Of a DNA stretch of 35,852 bases, positions 7,784 to 16,088 are shown in pieces; positions within the stretch are counted from its first letter, which is position 1; every line of letters begins with the position of its first letter. Source of the DNA: Saprospiraceae bacterium (GTDB lineage: Bacteria; Bacteroidota; Bacteroidia; Chitinophagales; Saprospiraceae); the NCBI GenBank assembly GCA_026989035.1, contig JALSKB010000002.1, forward strand, positions 1 through 35,852, given 5' to 3'. The notes under the pieces are model-generated. The model was not told the origin of the DNA and ran no database searches. It saw nothing but the letters and a program-made list of their open reading frames with translations. The position numbers and the translations under genes were made by a program.

Positions 7784-7815
7784 TTTGACAGATTTTGGCG
7801 AAAGCCTTATCTTTG
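7784..7815 (+). promoter_or_regulatory. Predicted prfB promoter (TTTG-N20-TATCTTTG)
   Basis: TTTG at 7784-7787 and TATCTTTG at 7808-7815 are separated by 20 bases, matching the Bacteroidota housekeeping consensus (TTTG at -33, TAnnTTTG at -7). Transcription would begin near 7820, giving a leader of about 22 nt before the ATG at 7843. A copy of the dispersed 13-mer fills the spacer. Confidence 0.7.
7794..7806 (+). repeat. Dispersed 13-mer, GGC-GAAA-GCC form, in the prfB promoter spacer
   Basis: TTTGGCGAAAGCC lies between the -33 and -7 elements of prfB, abutting the -7 box. Confidence 0.85.
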
Positions 7816-7842
7816 CACGCTGTTCACCTAAAAAACAAAACC

Positions 7843-8926
7843 ATGACTCAGGAGCAAATGAAGGACCTGAAGGCCAGGCTGGCCCTTTTAAGGAGGTATC
7901 TTTGACGTGGATGAACGCCTCCTCCAAATTGAAGACAAAGAACAAATCGCTGCAGACCCCAATCTCTGGAATGATCCGGCTTATGCCGAAAAGATCATGA
8001 AAGAATTGAAACTGCACAAACACTGGGTCGAGCAATATCGACAAGCCGAAGAAAAGATATCAGAGGTAGAGATTCTCCAAGAATTTCAGGCTGAAGGCGA
8101 AGCTTCCGAAGAAGAAGTTGATGCGGCTTATCGGGAAGCCTTGCAAGCCATAGAGGAGTTGGAGTTCAAATCTACCTTGAACAAGCCCGAAGATGCCCTT
8201 AGTGCCATACTGGAAATCAATGCCGGAGCCGGAGGAACAGAGGCCAACGATTGGGCTTCTATGTTGGAGCGCATGTACGTCATGTGGGCAGAGCACAAAG
8301 GTTATAAAGTCCGAGAATTGAATCGGGTGCCGGGCGATACCGCAGGCATCAAATCCGTAGAGCTGGAAATCGAAGGCGACTTCGTTTATGGTCAACTCAA
8401 AGGCGAAAACGGGGTGCATCGCCTGGTACGCATCAGCCCTTTTAACGCTCAAGGCAAACGACAAACCTCCTTTGCTTCTGTTTTTGTGCATCCCATGGTG
8501 GACGACACCATCGAAATAAAAATCAGCCCTGCGGATTTAGAGTGGGACACCTTCCGCTCCAGTGGTGCAGGTGGACAGCACGTCAACAAAGTAGAAACAG
8601 CTGTTCGGGTCAGACACAAACCATCAGGCCTGGTGGTGGAGTGTCAGGAAGGGAGGTCTCAACATAGCAATCGCGAAAAAGCGCTACAAATGCTCAAATC
8701 GCGCCTCTACGAGAGAGAATTGCAAAAACAACTCGAAGAGCGCGACAAAGTGGAGGCCCAGAAAATGAAAAACGAGTGGGGTTCTCAAATCCGAAGCTAT
8801 GTCTTAGACGACCGCTGGGTGAAAGACCTGCGTACCAACTACAAAATCAACAACCCCGATGACATCCTCAACGGAAATCTAGACCCCTTCATCAAAGCCT
8901 ATTTGATGCACAAAAAAAGTAAGTGA
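7843..8926 (+). CDS. prfB: Peptide chain release factor 2 (programmed +1 frameshift)
   Basis: RF2 ends translation at UGA and UAA. The gene is read as join(7843..7902, 7904..8926). The first 20 codons from ATG 7843 ([20 protein letters not shown]) run into an in-frame TGA at 7903; a +1 shift on CTT continues with [14 protein letters not shown] to give 360 residues, normal for RF2. The tripeptide that selects RF2 stop codons, SPF, is at about 198-200 ([15 protein letters not shown]), and the catalytic GGQ is at about 243-245 ([18 protein letters not shown]). The frame after the shift could start at GTG 7907, but that would lose the conserved N-terminus. It converges with pheS, 22 bp apart. Confidence 0.96.
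7891..7906 (+). promoter_or_regulatory. RF2 programmed +1 frameshift site
   Basis: Shine-Dalgarno-like AGGAGG (7891-7896), then TAT, the slippery CTT (7900-7902), the in-frame TGA (7903-7905) and C. The three-base gap between AGGAGG and CTT and the TGA-C context match the classical RF2 autoregulatory site, where low RF2 favours the shift and so restores RF2 synthesis. Confidence 0.95.
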
Positions 8927-8948
8927 AAGAATGGCAAAAGGATAAGGG

Positions 8949-9986
8949 CTACAAGGCCGCTTTAAACTGCTTGAGAAAGCGCAGGTCGTTTTCAAAAAAG
9001 AGGCGAATGTCTCCTATGCGGTACTGCAACATCGCCTGACGCTCTATACCCATGCCAAAAGCAAAGCCGGAATAACGATTGGGGTCTATGCCGCAATTTT
9101 CCAGCACATTGGGATCTACCATGCCACAGCCGAGAATCTCCAACCACCCTGTCCCTTTGGTGATGCGGTAGTCGGTTTCGCTTTGAAGGCCCCAATAGAC
9201 ATCCATTTCTGCGCTCGGTTCGGTAAAAGGGAAAAAGGAGGGTCTCAAACGGATACGGGCATCCGGCCCGTACATCTGTCGAGCAAAGTAGAGCATGGTT
9301 TGCTTCATATCGGCAAAAGAGACGCCTTCGTCGATGTACAAACCTTCTACCTGGTGAAATTGACAGTGGGAACGAGCTGAAATGGTTTCATTGCGATAAA
9401 CGCGGCCGGGGGCTATGATTCGAATAGGGGGCTTCTGCGATTCCATCACCCTGGATTGAACACTGGAGGTATGGGTGCGCAACAACATGGCCGGATCGTT
9501 CATCAAATAGTAGGTATCCTGCATATCGCGTGCAGGATGATCCTCCGGCGTATTCATCGCCGTGAAATTATGCCAGTCGTCTTCTATTTCAGGGCCTTGA
9601 GCTATGGTAAAGCCTATGCGGGAAAAGACATCTATAATGCGATCCATGACAATAGCCACCGGATGGCGAGCACCCAATTCCAAAGGTTCTGCCGGAGCAG
9701 TGAGGTCCAATTTGTCCACCTCCTCGGCCTCTTGCCCCGCCTCTATACTTGCTTTAAGTGCTTTGTATTTTTCCTCTGCCAATTGTTTGGCCTTGTTCAA
9801 CAACTGCCCAAAGACAGGTCGCTGCTCAGCTTCGAGTTCACGAATGCCTTTTTGCAAGGGTTTAATCACATTTTTAGCCCCCACAAATTTTTTGCGAAAT
9901 TGCTCCAACGCCTCGGCATCAGCAGCTTGTGCCTGCTCTATTTCCGTAATAAACCGTTTGAGCTGCTCAAATAAATCCATAGACAT
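8949..9986 (-). CDS. pheS: Phenylalanine-tRNA ligase alpha subunit
   Basis: 345 residues. PheS is the catalytic subunit that charges tRNA-Phe. It has an N-terminal coiled coil (about 1-90), then the class II core with GRVYRNETISARSHCQFHQVEGL (motif 2 region) and the C-terminal GFAFGMGIERQAMLQYRIGDIR (motif 3). The frame extends to a GTG at 10004, but the ATG at 9986 (MSMDLFEQL, with AAGAAG six bases upstream) or 9980 fits better. pheT is not adjacent, as is common in this phylum. It is divergent from the CaCA exchanger gene. Confidence 0.95.
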   Translation of the reverse strand: MSMDLFEQLKRFITEIEQAQAADAEALEQFRKKFVGAKNVIKPLQKGIRELEAEQRPVFGQLLNKAKQLAEEKYKALKASIEAGQEAEEVDKLDLTAPAEPLELGARHPVAIVMDRIIDVFSRIGFTIAQGPEIEDDWHNFTAMNTPEDHPARDMQDTYYLMNDPAMLLRTHTSSVQSRVMESQKPPIRIIAPGRVYRNETISARSHCQFHQVEGLYIDEGVSFADMKQTMLYFARQMYGPDARIRLRPSFFPFTEPSAEMDVYWGLQSETDYRITKGTGWLEILGCGMVDPNVLENCGIDPNRYSGFAFGMGIERQAMLQYRIGDIRLFFENDLRFLKQFKAAL

Positions 9987-10038
9987 AAGCTTCTTTAACA
10001 GCACCCCTGAGGGCTAAGCAAAAGATGAAAAGAACGCA

Positions 10039-10068
10039 CAAAGATAGGTGATTTGCCGCAAGTGCAAA
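10039..10068 (-). promoter_or_regulatory. Predicted pheS promoter
   Basis: On the minus strand TTTG (10065-10068) precedes TATCTTTG (10039-10046) by 18 bases, one short of the usual 19-21. The implied leader to the ATG at 9986 is about 45-50 nt. Confidence 0.5.
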
Positions 10069-10070
10069 AC

Positions 10071-10087
10071 ATTTGCCGAAAGGCAAA
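10071..10087 (+). repeat. Dispersed 13-mer, extended palindrome TTTGCC-GAAA-GGCAAA
   Basis: ATTTGCCGAAAGGCAAA in the divergent pheS/CaCA intergenic space; six base pairs can flank the GAAA loop. It lies upstream of both promoters' -7 boxes. Confidence 0.85.
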
Positions 10088-10109
10088 GATGGAATACCCT
10101 ACACCTTCT

Positions 10110-10117
10110 TATCTTTG
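10110..10117 (+). promoter_or_regulatory. -7 box TATCTTTG for the CaCA exchanger gene
   Basis: TATCTTTG ends five bases before the ATG at 10123. No TTTG stands 19-21 bases upstream. The predicted transcript starts at or beside the ATG. Confidence 0.55.
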
Positions 10118-10122
10118 CGCTC

Positions 10123-11073
10123 ATGTTTTGGAATATTTTTTTGTATTTACTTATTTTAATCGTTAGCTTAGCGGTATTGATAAAATCCTCTGACCTTTTC
10201 GTAGCTTATGCCGAACGCATAGGTCGAGCTTGGGGCATTCCCTCTTTCATCATTGGCATAACCATCATTGCCTTCGGCACCTCTCTGCCGGAGCTATCCT
10301 CCTCCATCGTCGCTGTAATAGACGGGCATTCGAGCATTGTTTTGGGAAGCGTAATCGGCTCCAACATCACCAATGTACTCTTGGTGCTGGGCATCGTAGC
10401 CGTCATGGCCAAAAGCATTACGCTACAACTGCGCGTACTCGATTTAGACGTTCCCCTGCTTATCGTAGCAGCCATACTCTCCTGGTTTGCTTTAAGCGAC
10501 GGAGAATTTTCCTTTGTCGAAGCCATACTTTTTCTCTTTGCCTTGGCTTCTTTCATCGCCAACACCCTGGCCAACAAAGAAGAACAGGAAAGGGAGATAG
10601 CCCCCAAGGTCAGTTGGAAATCCTATCTGTTACTCATTCTTTCCGGCATAGGCGTCTTTCTCGGAGCCAAATACACCGTTTTTGGCATCAAAGAACTGGC
10701 CACGCTGGCGCACATCAAAGAAGAGTTCATTGCCATTACGCTGGTTGCGCTCGGCACCTCTTTGCCGGAAGTCATGGTGAGTATTTCTGCCGTCCGACAG
10801 GGAAAAACCGACATGGCTGTGGGTAACATCATCGGCTCCAATGTCTTTAACACCTTTGCCGTGCTGGCCATCCCATCTTTTTTCGGAGCACTGGAAATTT
10901 CACCGAGCATATTGTATTTCGGCTTGCCCTTTATGGTCGCCATCACCGTGCTCTTCGGCTTCATCTGCGTAACGGGACGCATCTCTCGCTGGGAAGGCTT
11001 AATGCTGCTAACGCTCTATGCCTATTTCGTGTACGAATTGGTCTTGGAGTTTCTGCAAGAAAGCAGCGGCTAA
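10123..11073 (+). CDS. Calcium/sodium antiporter of the CaCA superfamily
   Basis: 316 residues, hydrophobic throughout. It carries the two inverted alpha-repeats that form the ion site of sodium/calcium exchangers: GTSLPELSSSIVAV...GSVIGSNITNVLLVLG in the first half and GTSLPEVMVSISAV...GNIIGSNVFNTFAVL in the second. Members such as YrbG exchange Na+ (or H+) for Ca2+ in the inner membrane; direction and cation are not readable here. The frame extends upstream to 10048, but those residues are hydrophilic and unlike the family, and the -7 box at 10110-10117 would lie inside them. Its TAA overlaps the stop of the convergent M28 gene. Confidence 0.92.
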   Translation: MFWNIFLYLLILIVSLAVLIKSSDLFVAYAERIGRAWGIPSFIIGITIIAFGTSLPELSSSIVAVIDGHSSIVLGSVIGSNITNVLLVLGIVAVMAKSITLQLRVLDLDVPLLIVAAILSWFALSDGEFSFVEAILFLFALASFIANTLANKEEQEREIAPKVSWKSYLLLILSGIGVFLGAKYTVFGIKELATLAHIKEEFIAITLVALGTSLPEVMVSISAVRQGKTDMAVGNIIGSNVFNTFAVLAIPSFFGALEISPSILYFGLPFMVAITVLFGFICVTGRISRWEGLMLLTLYAYFVYELVLEFLQESSG

Positions 11074-12059
11074 AAAGCCTGTCCTGCCTCTCTATAAATC
11101 ACAGCCAACAGCACTTGCCCAACTGCGCCCAAAGTGTTTTTATCTATGGCTTGAAGATCGTCTTGAGGCGTATGCCAATGCGGAACGAAACCCGTAGATG
11201 AACCTGCAGGTCGGTTGATGATATCTATCATCGGCAAACCAGCTATAGTATTTACAAAGTAATGATCATCCACTAAAGGGCCGGTAGGAATATTCACAAA
11301 CAAATGCCCATATCCCATTTTTTGGGCCAAGCTCCACACCTTATTCATCTGCTGAGGGGCATACGTCATAGAAACCTGTTCTTTGGTAAAACGAGCATTT
11401 TTAGCCCCGACCATATCCAGCAAAATTCCGTATTGCGGCACAGGCGTAGTCAAATGACGAGCGTAATATTGAGCTCCTAAGCCCCAACTGTCTTCAGCCC
11501 CCCCCGATTCACCGTAATCTTCCAAATCAAACAAAACCAAATCAACCCCAAAATTATCAAAGGGGTGTGCTGCTATTTGTCGTGCAATTTCCAACAAAAC
11601 AGCTACACCGGAAGCCCCGTCATCGGCGCCGGGTACCGGCTTGTCGGGTTCTGTACTAAGGGGCGAGTCGGAAAAAGGGCGTGAATCCCAATGAGCAGCC
11701 AATAAAATTCGCCTTTTTTCCGAAGGCTTATAGCGGGCTATGATGTTTACACCTTCATGAGTTTTGCCGTCAAAAGTTTTTTGTTGAAACTTTTGCTCCA
11801 GCACATCAAAGCCATACTCTTTAAACTTTCGAACAAACCATTTTCGAGCAGCTTCGTGGGCCGGGGTGCTTGGCACCCTGGGGCCAAAGGCCAATTGTTT
11901 GGCTACAAAGACATAAGAAGAATCCTTGTTGAATGCCGGAACCGTATAGTGCTTGACCTCTTTTTGGGGCAAAGGGGGTGGTTTAGGCGGTTCGTTTTTG
12001 CAAGCTGTCCAGGAGAAAAGTAAAGACAAAAAGAAAAACAAAAGCGTTCTGACTTTCAT
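11070..12059 (-). CDS. M28-family zinc peptidase / glutaminyl-cyclase-like lipoprotein
   Basis: 329 residues. MKVRTLLFFFLSLLFSWTAC looks like a lipoprotein signal ending at Cys20, followed by a Pro/Lys-rich spacer. Zinc-site motifs of the M28 fold are visible: AAHWDSR (His, Asp), PGADDGASGVAVLLE (bridging Asp), a FDLEDYG acidic stretch, and a late PHWHTPQDD. The pattern LAFGPRVPSTPAHEAARKWF and the overall order resemble glutaminyl-peptide cyclotransferase-like members (M28E), which can be cyclases or aminopeptidases. An upstream in-frame start at 12119 is unlikely because it would bury the signal peptide. Last gene of a probable thiL-linked minus-strand unit. Confidence 0.85.
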   Translation of the reverse strand: MKVRTLLFFFLSLLFSWTACKNEPPKPPPLPQKEVKHYTVPAFNKDSSYVFVAKQLAFGPRVPSTPAHEAARKWFVRKFKEYGFDVLEQKFQQKTFDGKTHEGVNIIARYKPSEKRRILLAAHWDSRPFSDSPLSTEPDKPVPGADDGASGVAVLLEIARQIAAHPFDNFGVDLVLFDLEDYGESGGAEDSWGLGAQYYARHLTTPVPQYGILLDMVGAKNARFTKEQVSMTYAPQQMNKVWSLAQKMGYGHLFVNIPTGPLVDDHYFVNTIAGLPMIDIINRPAGSSTGFVPHWHTPQDDLQAIDKNTLGAVGQVLLAVIYREAGQAF

Positions 12060-12076
12060 AAAAGAAAGAAGTTTAG

Positions 12077-12110
12077 GGCTTTCGCCAAACGAGATGTATT
12101 TGGCGAAAGC
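12077..12110. repeat. Perfect inverted pair of the dispersed 13-mer between thiL and the M28 gene
   Basis: GCTTTCGCCAAA (12078-12089) and TTTGGCGAAAGC (12099-12110) form a perfect 12-bp inverted repeat around nine bases. The left arm extends to an exact 13-mer (12077-12089); the right arm differs in its last base. It lies 10 bp past the thiL stop and could act as a terminator or processing hairpin, though no T-run follows. Confidence 0.85.
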
Positions 12111-12119
12111 TGCAAACAA

Positions 12120-13157
12120 TTAAAAGTGCTTCCAACCCTGAGCCTCCAAAGGGACGACCTTGCCTCCTGTCGTATGCAAATGCAAACCGTCCTTGGCAGC
12201 AACCATCTCTCCGGCTATATAGATATCGGGCAGAAATTTGATTTTGTTGATGTCTTGGGGCGAAATGGTAAAAAGCAACTCGTAGTCTTCACCTCCACTC
12301 AGCGCACAGGTCAGCGGGGGCAAATTGAGCTCCAAAGCAGCCATTTCGGTTTCGGGATGGATGGGAATACCGGATTCCTCCAGATAAGCACCTAAACCCG
12401 ATTGCTTGCAAAGGTGAAACAAATCGGAAGCCAGGCCATCGGAAATGTCTATCATGGCAGTGGGTTTCAAATCCGATTTTTCAAAGAAGCGAATCATGTC
12501 TTTGCGAGCCTCGGGCTTGAGCTGTCGTTCGATGAGATAGGCGTATTTTTCCAACTCGGGCGAGGCTTGCGGGGCAACCTTATTCACCTGCTTTTCCCGC
12601 TCCAAAATTTGCAAGCCCACATAAGCCGCTCCTAAATTGCCCGTGATGCAGATGATGTCTCCCTCACGAGCGCCGGAACGATACGCTATCTTTTCAGGAA
12701 AAGCACACCCCAAAACCGCCACATTCAACACCAAACCGCGCGGAGAAGAAGTGGTATCTCCTCCCACCAAATCGACCTTATACAGCTCACAAGCCTTGTA
12801 CACACCCTTGTAGATTTCTTCCATGGCCTCCACCGAAAAGCGGTTGGAAATGGCAAAAGAAAAAGTCAATTGCGTGGGGTGGGCATTCATGGCGTAAATG
12901 TCCGACAAATTGGCTATAACCGCCTTGTACCCCAAATGCATCAAGGGCGTATAGGCCAAGTCAAAGTGGATGCCCTCTATCAGGCTGTCGGTACTGAGCA
13001 AGGTATAAGGCCCCCTTTTTTCATCGCAAAAATTGATCACCGCCGCATCATCGCCCACACCTTTAACCGTAGATTCCCGGCAAGGGGAAAAATCGGCGGT
13101 CAAGTGTTCAATGAGTCCAAATTCGCCCAGGGTATTGACATCGGTCTTCTTAGCCAT
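12120..13157 (-). CDS. thiL: Thiamine-monophosphate kinase
   Basis: 345 residues. ThiL phosphorylates thiamine monophosphate to the active cofactor thiamine diphosphate. Family features: GEFGLIEHL near the start, the GVGDDAAVI nucleotide/Mg site, LLSTDSLIEGIHFDL, ANLSDIYAMNAHPTQ, DLVGGDTTSSPRG, DISDGLASDL and the C-terminal CALSGGEDYELLFT. The frame reaches back to 13268, but the ATG at 13157 (MAKKTDVNTLGEFGL) fits homologues; the extra residues overlap the upstream peroxiredoxin. The gap to the peroxiredoxin stop is 19 bp, so the two are probably co-transcribed. No other thiamine genes are nearby. Confidence 0.94.
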   Translation of the reverse strand: MAKKTDVNTLGEFGLIEHLTADFSPCRESTVKGVGDDAAVINFCDEKRGPYTLLSTDSLIEGIHFDLAYTPLMHLGYKAVIANLSDIYAMNAHPTQLTFSFAISNRFSVEAMEEIYKGVYKACELYKVDLVGGDTTSSPRGLVLNVAVLGCAFPEKIAYRSGAREGDIICITGNLGAAYVGLQILEREKQVNKVAPQASPELEKYAYLIERQLKPEARKDMIRFFEKSDLKPTAMIDISDGLASDLFHLCKQSGLGAYLEESGIPIHPETEMAALELNLPPLTCALSGGEDYELLFTISPQDINKIKFLPDIYIAGEMVAAKDGLHLHTTGGKVVPLEAQGWKHF

Positions 13158-13176
13158 AAAGTCGTTTGAGATTTGT

Positions 13177-13647
13177 TCAGGAAAGCTCGGCAAGAGCCGC
13201 TTTAATGGCTTCAAAGTCGGGCAGTTCGCCTGCATTTTCCAAGACCTCTGCGTATTGAATGATGCCATCCTTATCTACCACAAAAGCCGAACGCTTGGCC
13301 ACGCCTTGCATGCCCAGGACAAACTCCTCGTACAAAGCACCGTAAGCCCGTGCAGCCTGACGGTTAAAATCCGACAACAGGGGAAAGTTTAGGTTTTGTT
13401 CTTCTTTAAATTTCCCCAAAGAAAAAGGCGAATCCACGGAAATGGCCAAAACCTGAGTGTTCAGGTTTTGATAATTGGCGATGTCATCGCGGGTAGCGCA
13501 AAGCTCTTTGGTGCAAACGCCCGTAAAAGCCAGGGGGAAGAAGAGAATCAAGACATTCTGCCCTTGAAAATCGGACAAAGAAACCATGTTTTTTTCGGTA
13601 TCCGGAAGCGTAAAATCCGGTGCTCTCATTCCTTTTGAAAGGCCCAT
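13177..13647 (-). CDS. Peroxiredoxin (AhpC/TSA superfamily, AhpE/Bcp-like)
   Basis: 156 residues with a thioredoxin fold. The peroxidatic cysteine is C45 in FFPLAFTGVCTKELC, with the active-site P-x3-T-x2-C pattern (P38, T42, C45). A second cysteine at C50 is spaced as in Bcp-type atypical 2-Cys enzymes, while PLAFTGVCT resembles AhpE-type enzymes; I cannot settle the subclass. It would reduce hydrogen or organic peroxides in the cytoplasm. A well-formed promoter lies upstream (13711-13742), so this is probably the first gene of a peroxiredoxin-thiL-M28 unit. Confidence 0.93.
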   Translation of the reverse strand: MGLSKGMRAPDFTLPDTEKNMVSLSDFQGQNVLILFFPLAFTGVCTKELCATRDDIANYQNLNTQVLAISVDSPFSLGKFKEEQNLNFPLLSDFNRQAARAYGALYEEFVLGMQGVAKRSAFVVDKDGIIQYAEVLENAGELPDFEAIKAALAELS

Positions 13648-13710
13648 ACGACTTATTTTTTTGAAAGGTTAGGAAAAGGACAACTCGCCCATGTAGCCGT
13701 TTAAACAGCT

Positions 13711-13742
13711 CAAAGGTACAGGTATCGGGGCTTTCGCCCAAA
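13711..13742 (-). promoter_or_regulatory. Predicted peroxiredoxin promoter (TTTG-N20-TACCTTTG)
   Basis: On the minus strand TTTG (13739-13742) and TACCTTTG (13711-13718) are exactly 20 bases apart, a full match to the Bacteroidota consensus. The TTTG is part of a variant of the dispersed motif. Confidence 0.7.
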
Positions 13743-13743
13743 T
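13727..13743 (-). repeat. Dispersed motif variant with longer stem (GGGC-TTTC-GCCC)
   Basis: GGGGCTTTCGCCCAAAT: one extra base pair relative to the 13-mer. It overlaps the -33 element of the peroxiredoxin promoter. Confidence 0.6.
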
Positions 13744-13792
13744 GTTAGGCCGTGCCGAACCAAGCTCCCCGAACAAAAAGTACCGATCAGAC

Positions 13793-15916
13793 CTATTTCA
13801 CCAAGGTCAGATCTCCGTAATACGTACCGGTAGTGCAATCTAAAAACTCAATGTCGATGAGGTAAGCATACACTCCCGGCTCAAGAGGCCGTCCATTGGC
13901 AGAGCGACCGTCCCAACCGAGTTTTTCGTTGTTGAGCGGAATGTCAGTCACTTCAAACAGCAACTCCCCCCAACGAGAGTAAATCTGAAGGCGGGAAATG
14001 GAAATGGCTACAGCGCTTCCGTAAGCCGTAAAGTAATCGTTGATGCCGTCTCCATTGGGAGAGAACGCATTGGGAATATAAATGGGCCGAACGGGCCGAA
14101 CGGAAACCGTAACGGTGTCTTCATCGCTACAGCCGTCCAGATCCACCGCTGTCAGCACAAAATCGGAACTCACCAGAGGTGTAGCCGTGGGCGTCAGGCA
14201 TTCCAAACAAGACAGCGGCTCAAGGATGCACTCTCCTACGGGCTGAATCCACAAAGGCGTAGCCGGACTGAGCGCCTCCTGAATGCTGCCTTCTAAAATG
14301 ACGGATTCCCCCAAGTCAATTTCCCTGTCAGGGCCGGCATCTACTATCAGAGGTGGAGGGTCTATCAGTTCCACCTCCAGCGAATCTACACAGCCCTTGA
14401 TGTCTTGGATAAAGACTTCATAGCTTCCGGCAGGCAGCTCGATAAAATTCCCCGAAGTTTGATAGAACTCTTGGTCTATGCTGAATTGATAGGCCGGAGT
14501 GCCCCCGCTGCCCGAAGTGCTGATAGAACCATTGAAATCTCCATGACAGTTGGGGTCATTGCTCCCATCCAATTGAATATCCAAATTCGTTGCCGGATCA
14601 CAACAAGGTTCGATGAAAATTTCCCGTAAGTCGGATACCGTGCACCCGGCATCGGTCTCCACTTCCAAAACAACGGTTTTACTACCAAAAGATTCGTAAA
14701 CTACGGTATGAGGCCCTGGCCCCGTAGCCGTAGCGGGATTAGCGCCCTCGCTGAAATACCAGGTATAGGATACCGCTGTCATCCCCTGAGGAATGATGGT
14801 CTCATCCGTAAAGGTGATTTCATCTATATCACATTGCCCCCCCAATTCGGGTTCCACCTCAAAACTCGTTTTAGGCCCCAAAAAAGTGCTGGAACCTCCC
14901 CAGGTGATGGAAAAGCCATGCCCGGTATTGCTAAAATTGTTGACAACCAGGGCATAGGATTTGCCCGACTCTAAGTTGATGTGAGATACAAAATTGTCAT
15001 CGCTCGAAGAACAACCCGGAAATTCTTGCGTATCCGTAGAAGACAGAGATAAACCCGTGGCACCCGTACAAGGCTCCCAAACCTCAAAAGGAGCTCCGAT
15101 ATTTTCCCCCGAAGCCATGCAGCGCAGCAAGATTTTACCCGAACAGTCGTCTATGCCGTTGGGTAACTCGTAAACGATAAAATCCAAATCATCCGTAGGA
15201 TTCGTAGGCGTCAGGGTGAAAGTTAGCGGCCCCGGTTGATCGCAGGTCCACTTGTACCAGACTGAAGCAAACTCTTCTTGTATACAACTGGCCGGATCTA
15301 CTTCATTAGTATTGAGACCTGCTCCCTGAATACTCTCTACGGTAAAAGGCGATTTGTCGCAAAGCACTACGGCCGTAGCACAATCCGAGCTGGGATCGGG
15401 TGGTTGGTTGAAATTGTTGACGCACAACTTAAAGGTGCCCGTATTCCCAAAACGAGCTGAAACGCGAATGTAATAAGTTTCCCCGGGAATCAAAGGCCCT
15501 GCAAAGCTCTCAATGACGTTTTGATTGAAGGCATCCGAAGCACAGGCTATTTCCGTCAGGTTAGAACAATCCCCGCTGTAAATTGCAAATTCCGGATTTT
15601 CCAAGGTTCCTTCGGGGGCAAGCGGTATGTTGCCAACCACCGTTACGTGTAAATCTTTGGCCTGGGCTGTAAATACAAACCACACATCTCGGGTAGGCGC
15701 GTTGAAGGGGAAACAGCCGGGCAGTGCTTGGGGAGACTCCGTAGCACCTGCAGTAGAAAAAGCGCCAGAGCCAGAGCACCAATTGTCCAGGTTAGTCAAT
15801 GAAATGGCTTGGTTGCAAACGTCGTTGGAAGGCTGGGCATACAAAAAGCCGGGGGCTTTCGCCAAATGCCATCCGGTTAGCAAAACAAAAATGACAAAAC
15901 GGAAAAGTTTTCTCAT
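13793..15916 (-). CDS. Secreted PKD/SprB-type protein with gliding-motility C-terminal domain (type IX cargo)
   Basis: 707 residues with signal peptide MRKLFRFVIFVLLTGWHLA. Two cysteine-bearing beta-sandwich segments lie in the N-terminal half (NDVCNQAISL...RDVWFVFTA and DCATAVVLC...FASVWYKWT), similar to domains that precede PKD repeats. A PKD-like domain (YTWYFSEGANPATATG...KTVVLEVETDAGC) and a SprB-like repeat (DPNCHGDFNGSISTSGSGG) follow. The last ~90 residues have the gliding-motility-associated signature YIPNAFSPNGDGINDYF, LQIYSRWGELLFE, GVYAYLIDIEF and a terminal YYGDLTLVK. Such a domain directs export by the type IX secretion system (type B sorting), so a cell-surface or secreted adhesin-like role is likely. 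The ATG at 15916 is preferred over a TTG at 15946. Confidence 0.9.
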   Translation of the reverse strand: MRKLFRFVIFVLLTGWHLAKAPGFLYAQPSNDVCNQAISLTNLDNWCSGSGAFSTAGATESPQALPGCFPFNAPTRDVWFVFTAQAKDLHVTVVGNIPLAPEGTLENPEFAIYSGDCSNLTEIACASDAFNQNVIESFAGPLIPGETYYIRVSARFGNTGTFKLCVNNFNQPPDPSSDCATAVVLCDKSPFTVESIQGAGLNTNEVDPASCIQEEFASVWYKWTCDQPGPLTFTLTPTNPTDDLDFIVYELPNGIDDCSGKILLRCMASGENIGAPFEVWEPCTGATGLSLSSTDTQEFPGCSSSDDNFVSHINLESGKSYALVVNNFSNTGHGFSITWGGSSTFLGPKTSFEVEPELGGQCDIDEITFTDETIIPQGMTAVSYTWYFSEGANPATATGPGPHTVVYESFGSKTVVLEVETDAGCTVSDLREIFIEPCCDPATNLDIQLDGSNDPNCHGDFNGSISTSGSGGTPAYQFSIDQEFYQTSGNFIELPAGSYEVFIQDIKGCVDSLEVELIDPPPLIVDAGPDREIDLGESVILEGSIQEALSPATPLWIQPVGECILEPLSCLECLTPTATPLVSSDFVLTAVDLDGCSDEDTVTVSVRPVRPIYIPNAFSPNGDGINDYFTAYGSAVAISISRLQIYSRWGELLFEVTDIPLNNEKLGWDGRSANGRPLEPGVYAYLIDIEFLDCTTGTYYGDLTLVK
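15854..15866 (-). repeat. Dispersed 13-mer, GGC-GAAA-GCC form
   Basis: It falls inside the signal peptide region of the type IX cargo gene, read His-Leu-Ala-Lys-Ala. Confidence 0.85.
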
Positions 15917-16009
15917 GGCTCTCACAAATTTTTCGCTGCCGGCCAAATGCCGGAAGACACTATTTTAAAACGCACATTGGCTGAACTTAGTGGCTCGCGA
16001 GCTTTACTT

Positions 16010-16052
16010 TTTTGTCGGGAGCACAAGGATTGCTACTTTTAGGCCGACAAAA
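16010..16052. repeat. Inverted repeat upstream of pssA
   Basis: TTTTGTCGG (16010-16018) and CCGACAAAA (16044-16052) form a perfect 9-bp inverted repeat around 25 bases, 37 bp before the pssA ATG. It could be an operator or a leader hairpin; nothing else supports either. Confidence 0.45.
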
Positions 16053-16088
16053 GGCTTTATCCTCATCGGCCGGATTGAAACAGCTCAG

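Noticed and set aside
7903-7905. prfB as a pseudogene because of the in-frame TGA
   Set aside because: The surrounding sequence is the known RF2 frameshift signal and the rest of the gene is intact.
7610-8044. A 144-codon minus-strand frame spanning the cutA-prfB space
   Set aside because: It overlaps the prfB frameshift region and the cutA start and has no recognisable content.
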